A stretch of 5,145 bases of DNA from Acidobacteriota bacterium (GTDB lineage: Bacteria > Acidobacteriota > Terriglobia > Acidoferrales > UBA7541): positions 1 through 5,145 of the forward strand of contig JAFAZL010000805.1 in NCBI GenBank assembly GCA_019239815.1. The letters run 5' to 3'. A program made the translations under genes and the position numbers. This document shows, in pieces, positions 1-5,145 of the stretch (positions are counted from its first letter, which is position 1; every line of letters starts with the position of its first letter). The notes under the pieces were generated by a model. The model was not told where the DNA came from. It did no database searches and worked only from the letters and a program-made list of their open reading frames with translations.

Positions 1-9
1 GATGGATCG

Positions 10-1536
10 ATGAGCGGTACGGCTACACGTCGTACGAGACTGAGGCCAAGATTGGTGGGCGCCCCGCCCCGCGAGCTATTTACCGAGGGCGTCCTTCCTG
101 TTCAGGTCGTGCCCAACGGACGCGTCCGCGGACACTCCCTCGTTCGGAGTCTGTCCGTTCAGCTCACGTACGCGGCTATCGATGCTGTATTTGTATGCTT
201 GGTAGGTGTGATCACCGTCGGTTTGCGTTTCGGTTTGACTGACCCTGCCCAGCGACATGCATTCAACCAAGTTGCCGGACACGCCTACGCTGGCTTTTTC
301 CTCTTATATGCCGCCTTGGTCGTTCTCGGATGCGCAAATCAAAATCTCTATCGCACCCCTCGTGATCGTAGCGTCTTGGACGAAACATGGATGGTCGCCA
401 GAGCCGTTGGAGCGGCGACCGCGCTCCTGATTCTCTTCATCTTTGTCACTGGATACAACGATATCTCCCGCCTCGTCGTTCTTTCCGCGGGTGCTCTGAA
501 TGTTCTCACCCTCTCAGGTTGGCGCTACTTTAAGCGCCGACGAGTCTTGTCTCGTTCGGCCAGCGGCATCGGTGTATCTCGCGTCTTGATTGTCGGCGCT
601 GGCCGTCCAGGCAGAGCCTTGGCGAGTTGGTTTGAAGAAAATTCTCATCTCGGATACCACGTTTGTGGCTTTCTCGATTCCAAAGCTTCGTCAGACCCTC
701 GTGTCCTCGGCACCCTGAAGGACCTCCGCACGGTCTCTCTCACTCAATTTGCCGACGAATTGTTTGTCACCTTGCCGGCCGACAGAGAAGTCGTCAAAAC
801 AATCGTCCTCCAGGCTCGCGAGTTGCGATTGGGGCTGAAACTCCTACCCGACCTCTACGACGGATTGGGCTGGCGCGCTCCCCTTCACACCATTGGCGGG
901 TTTCCCGTTATGGATCTCCAATGGCAACCGATTCCTGCGGTCGGCCTCGCGATGAAACGCGCTTTCGACATCGTCTTCGCCGCTGTTGCTCTAATCTTGC
1001 TATCGCCCTTTCTTCTGCTTCTCGCGATTCTGATTCATCTCGACTCGCCGGGGCCCGTTCTCTACGTTGCCGATCGCGTGGGCTACAAGGGCAATCGTTT
1101 CCGCTGCTTCAAATTCCGAACCATGTGCGTTGACGCAGATGCCCGAAAAGAAGAACTCCGAGCCGAAAATCAGCGCGAAGGCCCATTCTTCAAATTGGAG
1201 GACGATCCGCGTGTCACGCGCCTTGGCCGTTGGTTGCGCCGCACGAGCTTTGACGAATTGCCGCAGCTTTGGAATGTGCTCCGAGGCGACATGAGCATCG
1301 TCGGCCCGCGCCCGCACCCTGTGGACGACTTCGCGCGATATTCTCTCGAGAATCTCCGTCGACTCGACGTTACCCCTGGCTTAACCGGACTATGGCAGGT
1401 GACCGCACGTAACAGTCCTTCCTGGGAAACCAACATGGCTCTAGATCTCGAGTACATCGAGAATTGGAGCGTTGGCCTCGATATCAAGATTCTGTTTAAG
1501 ACGATTCCTGCAGTACTACGCGCCGAAGGGCGTTAG
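10..1536 (+). CDS. Undecaprenyl-phosphate sugar phosphotransferase (WcaJ/WchA-type polyprenyl glycosylphosphotransferase)
   Basis: This 508-residue membrane enzyme is expected to transfer hexose-1-phosphate, often glucose-1-phosphate from UDP-glucose, to undecaprenyl phosphate, the first step of exopolysaccharide or capsule repeat synthesis on the cytoplasmic face. About 50 basic N-terminal residues precede four hydrophobic segments (about 52-73, 92-109, 131-148, 153-170). A Rossmann-like CoA-binding-type domain follows, with VLIVGAGRPG at 192-201. The C-terminal catalytic domain starts near 316 with KRAFDIV and a re-entrant helix broken by Ser332-Pro333. It continues with DSPGPVLY (345-352), KFRTM (368-372), the Asp415-Glu416 pair in RRTSFDELPQLWNVLRGDMS, and VGPRP (431-435). 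The Asp-Glu pair matches the catalytic dyad known from PglC. Length and layout are those of full-length family members. The sugar cannot be read from sequence. The start is uncertain: the frame is open to the window edge and only nine bases precede this ATG. Confidence 0.95.
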   Translation: MSGTATRRTRLRPRLVGAPPRELFTEGVLPVQVVPNGRVRGHSLVRSLSVQLTYAAIDAVFVCLVGVITVGLRFGLTDPAQRHAFNQVAGHAYAGFFLLYAALVVLGCANQNLYRTPRDRSVLDETWMVARAVGAATALLILFIFVTGYNDISRLVVLSAGALNVLTLSGWRYFKRRRVLSRSASGIGVSRVLIVGAGRPGRALASWFEENSHLGYHVCGFLDSKASSDPRVLGTLKDLRTVSLTQFADELFVTLPADREVVKTIVLQARELRLGLKLLPDLYDGLGWRAPLHTIGGFPVMDLQWQPIPAVGLAMKRAFDIVFAAVALILLSPFLLLLAILIHLDSPGPVLYVADRVGYKGNRFRCFKFRTMCVDADARKEELRAENQREGPFFKLEDDPRVTRLGRWLRRTSFDELPQLWNVLRGDMSIVGPRPHPVDDFARYSLENLRRLDVTPGLTGLWQVTARNSPSWETNMALDLEYIENWSVGLDIKILFKTIPAVLRAEGR

Positions 1537-1579
1537 AATTGTTAATCTCCATGGACTTGCGCTTCGCGTTGTAATCCAT

Positions 1580-1620
1580 TCATTGCAAACGCGAACGCCC
1601 GAGTGCTTGGTTTGCATTGA
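1580..1620. repeat. Imperfect inverted repeat in the leader between the two polysaccharide genes
   Basis: Arms TCATTGCAAAC (1580-1590) and GTTTGCATTGA (1610-1620) pair at 10 of 11 positions around a 19-nt loop. A second perfect 8-bp inverted repeat, TTCGCGTT (1563-1570) with AACGCGAA (1588-1595), uses bases 1588-1590 of the first arm, so in RNA the two hairpins exclude each other. No T-run follows either stem, so neither is a classic intrinsic terminator. The remainder of the 202-bp gap (1537-1738) shows no gene and no convincing sigma70-type promoter. Possible roles are an operator or a leader hairpin; chance is a real alternative. Confidence 0.4.
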
Positions 1621-1730
1621 GGCCAGGTGTTAGGGGAACTCTGGTCGGGTAGACTGTCGCGTTGCGATGCGCACACGATCATCACACTGTGACGTATCGA
1701 GCGATCTGCGAATTGAGATGGAGGATTGAC

Positions 1731-1735
1731 GGGAG
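1731..1735 (+). promoter_or_regulatory. Candidate ribosome-binding site for the glycosyltransferase start
   Basis: GGGAG lies only 3 nt before the ATG at 1739, which is tight. A stronger GGAGG at 1720-1724 is 14 nt away, which is loose. The ATG at 1739 is still the best start: an in-frame TGA at 1727-1729 rules out anything further upstream, and the next Met (residue 15) sits inside the conserved first beta strand. Confidence 0.45.
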
Positions 1736-1738
1736 CCT

Positions 1739-2968
1739 ATGTACAGATCCGAACGCAGGAATAGAAAACTGCGCATCGCGATGTTGGGATCGCGGGGTAT
1801 TCCCCACACTTACAGTGGATACGAGGCATTCATTGGAGAAGTTGCACCTCTACTCGTGGAGCGCGGCCATGAAGTGCTGGTTTATTGCCGGAGCAGTCTT
1901 TTTCAGGATCGTCCTACCACATATAAAGGCGTGCGACTGATTTACCTGCCCAGTCTCGAGACCAAAACGCTGGGCACCTTCACGCACACTCTTGCGTCGA
2001 TGTGTGACGTGATGTTTCGGGGTGTAGATGTCATCTTCGTAGTAAACGTTGCGAACGCCTTCCATTGCATACTCCCTCGCTTGCTCGGGAAAAAGGTAGC
2101 TATCAATGTCGACGGATTGGACTGGAAAAGAGACAAGTGGGGCAAGTTCGCAAAAAAATATTTCTACTGGAATGCAAGGAGCGTGGGGCACATTTGTCCG
2201 GATGGAGTCGTAACCGACGCTCGGGAAATGCAGCGGATTTACATGGAGGAGTTCGGGACGCGGAGCGTCAGCATCGCGTACGGGGCAAATATCGAAGAAT
2301 CCAAAAACCCAGATGTAGTCAGGAAATACGGGCTGAAGCCGTCTCAGTATTATCTGATTGCGAGTCGACTCGTGCCCGAGAATAACGCTGACCTAATCGT
2401 CGACGCATTCAAACACGTGCGCACACCTCGTCTGCTGGCCATCGCCGGCAACGCGAACTACCGCAGCGAGTTTGTTGACAATTTGAAGCGCACTACCGAC
2501 GGGCGCGTACGCTTTTTGGGTCATATTAATAGTCCCGATGACGTAAAAGAACTCCATTGCAACGCATATGGCTATATCCATGGACACAGCTTGGGGGGTA
2601 CGAATCCAGCTCTGTTGAAAGCTCTGGGATATGGAAATTGTGTTTTGGCACTGAACACGGCCTTCAATCGGGAGACTCTCCAGGGCTACGGACTGTCGTT
2701 CGACCGCGATCCGCTGGACTTGGCGCAAAAGATACAACACATCGAGGATCATCCCGAACTAGCGGCTGAACTACGGCTGGCTGCGCCACGCCGGATTACC
2801 GAGGCTTATACTTGGGAGATGATCGCCGACCAGTACGAAGAACTATTCTTGGAGCTGGCTTCGGGTGAGGATCCCACGAGGGTCCATTCAAATCTAAGGG
2901 CTCCAATCGTAGCCCAGCCGCAGCCCCAGCCCGTAATCGCCAGAGAAAACCTTTCCAAGAGCCTCTGA
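1739..2968 (+). CDS. DUF1972-type GT4 glycosyltransferase (WchF/Cps2T rhamnosyltransferase-like)
   Basis: This is a 409-residue, probably cytosolic or membrane-peripheral GT-B glycosyltransferase. The N-terminal DUF1972 domain (about 11-185) starts RIAMLGSRGIP (12-22), followed by the family's Gly/aromatic-Glu signature, here YSGYE (25-29), and RGHEVLVYCR (42-51). The C-terminal GT4 domain (about 195-350) has IASRLVPENN (207-216) in the nucleotide-binding half and HGHSLGGTNPALLKALG (281-297) at the position of the EX7E motif. Lys294 occupies the second-Glu position. In streptococci, DUF1972 enzymes (WchF, Cps2T) add L-rhamnose to undecaprenyl-PP-glucose, directly after the WchA step. The preceding gene here is WchA-like, so a second-step role is plausible; the actual donor and linkage are inferred, not shown. 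The tail (about 375-409) is non-conserved, with a Gln-Pro repeat at 393-398. The 202-bp gap to the gene before fits the same operon or a separate leader. Confidence 0.9.
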   Translation: MYRSERRNRKLRIAMLGSRGIPHTYSGYEAFIGEVAPLLVERGHEVLVYCRSSLFQDRPTTYKGVRLIYLPSLETKTLGTFTHTLASMCDVMFRGVDVIFVVNVANAFHCILPRLLGKKVAINVDGLDWKRDKWGKFAKKYFYWNARSVGHICPDGVVTDAREMQRIYMEEFGTRSVSIAYGANIEESKNPDVVRKYGLKPSQYYLIASRLVPENNADLIVDAFKHVRTPRLLAIAGNANYRSEFVDNLKRTTDGRVRFLGHINSPDDVKELHCNAYGYIHGHSLGGTNPALLKALGYGNCVLALNTAFNRETLQGYGLSFDRDPLDLAQKIQHIEDHPELAAELRLAAPRRITEAYTWEMIADQYEELFLELASGEDPTRVHSNLRAPIVAQPQPQPVIARENLSKSL

Positions 2969-3033
2969 ACTGGCACGCAGCAATTCGACCCGCCAGACTC
3001 ACGCTCGCCCACCTGAAATGGCATGAGAACGGG

Positions 3034-3076
3034 AGGTAGGTATTGATAAACGAATAAGATTAAGGGATACCTACCT
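3034..3076 (+). repeat. Perfect 10-bp inverted repeat upstream of the terminator
   Basis: AGGTAGGTAT (3034-3043) is exactly complementary to ATACCTACCT (3067-3076), with a 23-nt A-rich loop. It lies 65 nt after the glycosyltransferase stop and 17 nt before the terminator stem, so the transcript would end in two consecutive hairpins. The 8-bp palindrome CTACGTAG (3075-3082) touches its right arm. It may stabilise the mRNA 3' end or be part of a small 3'-derived RNA; neither is demonstrated. Confidence 0.6.
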
Positions 3077-3093
3077 ACGTAGAGCTTGCGTTT

Positions 3094-3120
3094 AAGCGCC
3101 GCCCGTCGGCGCTTTTTTTT
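3094..3120 (+). terminator. Rho-independent terminator of the polysaccharide genes
   Basis: The stem AAGCGCCG (3094-3101) pairs perfectly with CGGCGCTT (3107-3114) around the loop CCCGT, and a run of eight T ends at 3120. It lies 125 nt beyond the glycosyltransferase stop. On the - strand the stem is not followed by a T tract, so it acts in the + direction only. It closes the polysaccharide unit, marking this end of the cluster as a transcription boundary. Confidence 0.9.
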
Positions 3121-3347
3121 ATCCCAACCCAAACTAAAAACTAAGTCGACTCCCGTTTGAAATTGGCGTCGATTCAGATAACCCCAAAATCAATAGCTTG
3201 CAAACAGATGTTTTCGAGCGCTTTTTAAGTGATTCATTCTATGCGTGTTGCGTGCTCGTTAGCAAAACGACGGGGGTATACCCTCGAAAACGAATCAAAA
3301 GCGAAAGCAGGTCCAAAAACGGCTCCGAGACTAATCCCGGTAGCTTG

Positions 3348-4076
3348 TCAGGCGACTCCCAATAGCTTCAGCGCTAGCCCCGCTAGACTGCCTCCGATGA
3401 TCGGTCCCAATATGGGAATCGGCGCGTAGCCCCAATCCGATCCGCCCTTGCCCGCCACTGGGAGCGCCGCATGCGCCAGCCGGGGGCCGAAGTCACGCGC
3501 CGGGTTGATCGCGTATCCAGTCGTCCCGCCAAGCGAAAGACCGATACCCCACACGAGTGACCCAACCAAGTACGGTCCCAGTGTGCCAGGACCCGACGCC
3601 GCGACGCTCTTCGAGAAAATCGCTCCCACGACAAATACCAGCACGAACGTCCCGATAATTTCGCTGATTAGGTTCGCCCCAAAACTCCGAATAGCCGGCG
3701 CCGTGCAAAAGCACGCCAGTTTCGCAGCGGGATCTTCCGTTTCGCGCCAGTGCGGCAGATAGTGCACCCAAACCAGCGCCGCTCCAACGATCGCGCCCAG
3801 AATTTGCGCGACAAGATACGGCAACACCTTCTCGACATTCCCGCTCCGCACGGCGAATCCGATTGTCACCGCCGGATTCAAATGCGCGTCGCTGCTCCCG
3901 CACGCAATCGAAGTGAACACTGCCGCCATCACCGCCAGCGCCCATCCCGCGGTGATCACGATCCACCCGCTCGCTTCCGCCTTCGACTTTTTCAGCACGA
4001 CGCCGGCAACCACGCCGTTGCCGAGCAAGATCAGCACGGCAGTGCCCAGGAATTCACCAAGAAATGGCGAAGTCAT
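3348..4076 (-). CDS. glpF: Glycerol facilitator, aquaglyceroporin of the MIP family
   Basis: This 242-residue inner-membrane channel should pass glycerol, and probably water, down its gradient. It has six hydrophobic helices (about 5-28, 38-58, 83-106, 134-156, 165-184, 217-239). The two half-helices carry the pore motifs: HLNPAVT (65-71) and GYAINPARDFGP (187-198). Asp195 after the second NPA-Arg marks the glycerol-conducting branch; water-specific AqpZ has Ser there. Aligned from memory with E. coli GlpF, the selectivity-filter residues Gly191, Phe200 and Arg206 correspond to Gly179, Tyr188 and Arg194 here. It is shorter than E. coli GlpF (281 residues), mainly for lack of a C-terminal tail and in the loop between the third and fourth helices. 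The ATG is supported by AAAGGA 5 nt upstream. It follows glpK by 73 bp on the same strand, so the two probably form an operon; the family order is more often glpF then glpK. The channel call is very secure; glycerol specificity is well supported by the motif and the partner gene. Confidence 0.95.
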   Translation of the reverse strand: MTSPFLGEFLGTAVLILLGNGVVAGVVLKKSKAEASGWIVITAGWALAVMAAVFTSIACGSSDAHLNPAVTIGFAVRSGNVEKVLPYLVAQILGAIVGAALVWVHYLPHWRETEDPAAKLACFCTAPAIRSFGANLISEIIGTFVLVFVVGAIFSKSVAASGPGTLGPYLVGSLVWGIGLSLGGTTGYAINPARDFGPRLAHAALPVAGKGGSDWGYAPIPILGPIIGGSLAGLALKLLGVA

Positions 4077-4081
4077 CGAAA

Positions 4082-4087
4082 TCCTTT
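4082..4087 (-). promoter_or_regulatory. Shine-Dalgarno sequence of glpF
   Basis: Read on the - strand, AAAGGA stands 5 nt before the ATG at 4076-4074. It fixes the start codon, and its first three bases are shared with the palindrome at 4085-4101. Confidence 0.8.
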
Positions 4088-4101
4088 CAAATCATTTGAA
4101 A
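4085..4101. promoter_or_regulatory. 17-bp palindrome abutting the glpF ribosome-binding site
   Basis: TTTCAAAT-C-ATTTGAAA is a perfect 8-bp inverted repeat about one central base, lying in the 73-bp glpK-glpF gap. Its symmetry and size suit a dimeric repressor operator. In RNA it could also form a 7-bp A/U-rich hairpin with a 3-nt loop directly before GGA of the Shine-Dalgarno, which might affect glpF translation. No bound regulator can be named from this window. Confidence 0.45.
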
Positions 4102-4149
4102 AATCCCCACGCTGATGTTGCGCCTTGCTCTTTGGCCGCTGCCCTAACC

Positions 4150-5145
4150 TCACTGCGCATCGACCCAATCAAACGAGCGCGTCACCGCTTTCTTCCACTG
4201 CCGGTACAAACTCTCGCGCTCCTCTTCCTTCACACGCGGCTTCCACGTTCGATCCACCGCCCACTTCGCTCGCAGCTCGTCCAGATCCGAGAAAAATCCA
4301 ACCGCCAATCCCGCCGCATACGCCGCGCCTAGCGCCGTCGTCTCCTGCACTGCCGGCCGCACCACTTCACGATTCAAAATGTCCGCCTGAAATTGCATCA
4401 GCAATTCGTTCTTCACCATCCCGCCATCGACGCGCAGCGACTCCAGCGAAATCCCCGAATCTTTCTCCATCGCCTCCACAACTTCGCGGCTCTGAAACGC
4501 GGTCGCTTCTAGCACCGCGCGGGCCAGATGTGCCTTGGTCGCATACCGCGTCAACCCTGCAATCAATCCGCGCGCGCTCTCCTTCCAGTACGGCGCGTAC
4601 AATCCCGAAAACGCCGGCACAAAATAAACTCCGCCGTTGTCCTCCACACTCCGCGCCAGCGTCTCGACATCCGAGCTGCTCTCAATAATTCCGAGGTTGT
4701 CTCGCAGCCACTGCACCAGCGCGCCCGTGATCGCGATGCTACCTTCTAGCGCATACCGCGCCGGCTCCTTGCCGAGTCGATACGCCACCGTCGTCAGCAA
4801 TCCAAACTTCGACGGCACAATCCTCTCGCCCGTGTTCATCAACAAAAAGCAGCCGGTCCCGTAGGTGTTCTTCACTTCGCCCGGACGAAAGCACGTCTGC
4901 CCAACCAGCGCCGCCTGCTGATCCCCCAGAATGCCCGCGATCGGCACTCCTGCAATTTCCCGCAGCGTTCCAGTACCGTAAACCTCGCTGCTGGAGGAAA
5001 CACGCGGCAGAATCGCCCGCGGGATCCCGAACGCCGAGAGCAACTTTTCATCCCAATCCAGTGTTCTTAAGTTTAGAAGCTGCGTGCGGCTTGCATTCGT
5101 GACGTCGGTGATGTGCTTGCCGCCGTCGGGGCCGCCCGTCAGATT
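4150..5145 (-). CDS. glpK: Glycerol kinase, C-terminal two-thirds (5' end beyond window)
   Basis: A FGGY-family cytosolic kinase that phosphorylates glycerol to sn-glycerol-3-phosphate with ATP. The reading frame is open to the window edge and gives 331 residues, starting inside the first domain with NLTGG, then [11 protein letters not shown] (11-21) and LDWDEKLL (29-36). The TTG at 5043 is an internal Leu codon, not a start. [10 protein letters not shown] (74-83) carries the likely catalytic base, Asp75, equivalent to E. coli Asp245. YGTGCFLL (95-102), [13 protein letters not shown] (175-187), DGGMVKN (240-246) and the [11 protein letters not shown] segment (269-279) are standard FGGY/GlpK motifs. 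By that alignment about 170 N-terminal residues are missing and the full protein would be about 501 residues, the normal size. The segment between SSEVYG and GDQQ is short and lacks both the GGTR fructose-1,6-bisphosphate loop of enteric enzymes and the His phosphorylated by the PTS in Firmicutes. It ends 73 bp before glpF on the same strand. Confidence 0.97.
   Translation of the reverse strand, partial: NLTGGPDGGKHITDVTNASRTQLLNLRTLDWDEKLLSAFGIPRAILPRVSSSSEVYGTGTLREIAGVPIAGILGDQQAALVGQTCFRPGEVKNTYGTGCFLLMNTGERIVPSKFGLLTTVAYRLGKEPARYALEGSIAITGALVQWLRDNLGIIESSSDVETLARSVEDNGGVYFVPAFSGLYAPYWKESARGLIAGLTRYATKAHLARAVLEATAFQSREVVEAMEKDSGISLESLRVDGGMVKNELLMQFQADILNREVVRPAVQETTALGAAYAAGLAVGFFSDLDELRAKWAVDRTWKPRVKEEERESLYRQWKKAVTRSFDWVDAQ

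Larger units (their letters stand above)
2969..3347. other. Convergent intergenic spacer
   Basis: These 379 bp lie between the stop of the glycosyltransferase (+) and the stop of glpF (-). The + side holds an inverted repeat (3034-3076) and an intrinsic terminator (3094-3120). Beyond that the DNA is A/T-richer than the genes and contains the 10-bp palindrome GGGTATACCC (3274-3283). It also has a spaced 9-bp inverted repeat, GTTTTCGAG (3210-3218) with CTCGAAAAC (3283-3291). I see no protein-coding gene, tRNA or other RNA gene. I also found no convincing terminator for glpF on the - strand. Confidence 0.8.

Noticed and set aside
1662..1940. 92-codon open frame on the + strand overlapping the glycosyltransferase start
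   Set aside because: Most of it is a frame-shifted reading of the conserved DUF1972 N-terminus; no ribosome-binding site and a Cys/His-rich, non-conserved composition.
3043..3071. Possible promoter TTGATA - 17 bp - GATACC on the + strand
   Set aside because: The -10 element is poor (3 of 6 matches) and initiation would fall inside the hairpin, leaving almost no transcript before the terminator.
2806..3132. 108-codon open frame on the - strand across the spacer
   Set aside because: Its first codons are the reverse complement of the terminator and its T-run (Lys/Arg-rich start), and the rest is antisense to the end of the glycosyltransferase; no family resemblance.
3198..3205. TTGCAAAC also present in the other leader at 1583-1590
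   Set aside because: A shared 8-mer alone is not evidence for a common regulatory site; the flanks differ.
3271..3347. Possible - strand terminator for glpF
   Set aside because: The only stems are a 3-bp GGG/CCC with a TATA loop and a 3-bp CGG/CCG with a 2-nt loop; T-runs exist but no stable hairpin precedes them.
3229..3429. 66-codon open frame on the + strand
   Set aside because: It is antisense to the end of glpF, lacks a Shine-Dalgarno and resembles no protein I know.
4125..4688. 187-codon open frame on the + strand antisense to glpK
   Set aside because: A Pro/Ser/Arg-rich product typical of the reverse frame of a GC-rich gene; the - strand frame carries all the GlpK motifs.
5041..5043. 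TTG at 5043 as the start of glpK
   Set aside because: The frame continues upstream to the window edge with conserved GlpK sequence ([11 protein letters not shown]), so this Leu codon is internal.

Overview
The window holds the facing ends of two unrelated modules. On the + strand are two cell-surface polysaccharide genes: an initiating sugar-phosphate transferase (10-1536) and a DUF1972-type glycosyltransferase (1739-2968). On the - strand is a glycerol-uptake pair: glycerol kinase glpK (5145-4150, its 5' part beyond the window) followed by the glycerol facilitator glpF (4076-3348). A 379-bp convergent spacer (2969-3347) separates them and holds a clear intrinsic terminator that closes the + strand unit.

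How the genes work: the first + strand enzyme should load a hexose-1-phosphate onto undecaprenyl phosphate at the inner face of the cytoplasmic membrane. The second resembles the WchF/Cps2T type of glycosyltransferase, which adds the next sugar (rhamnose in the streptococcal examples) to that lipid-linked primer. Together they would be the first two steps of a repeat-unit assembly pathway whose remaining genes lie upstream of the window. The glycerol pair covers facilitated entry of glycerol and its trapping as glycerol-3-phosphate.

Organism: moderately GC-rich Gram-negative-like bacterium. The character of the polysaccharide proteins and the mixed gene context remind me of soil Acidobacteriota (Terriglobia), but this is an impression, not a demonstration; nothing in the window is a taxonomic marker.

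I found no RNA gene, CRISPR array, insertion sequence, phage gene or obvious new system. The features most worth a second look are non-coding: two mutually exclusive hairpins in the leader between the polysaccharide genes, a 10-bp inverted repeat ahead of the terminator, and a 17-bp perfect palindrome abutting the glpF ribosome-binding site. In the proteins, GlpK appears to lack both known regulatory elements (the fructose-1,6-bisphosphate loop and the PTS-phosphorylated histidine), and the glycosyltransferase has Lys where classical GT4 enzymes have the second Glu of the EX7E motif.
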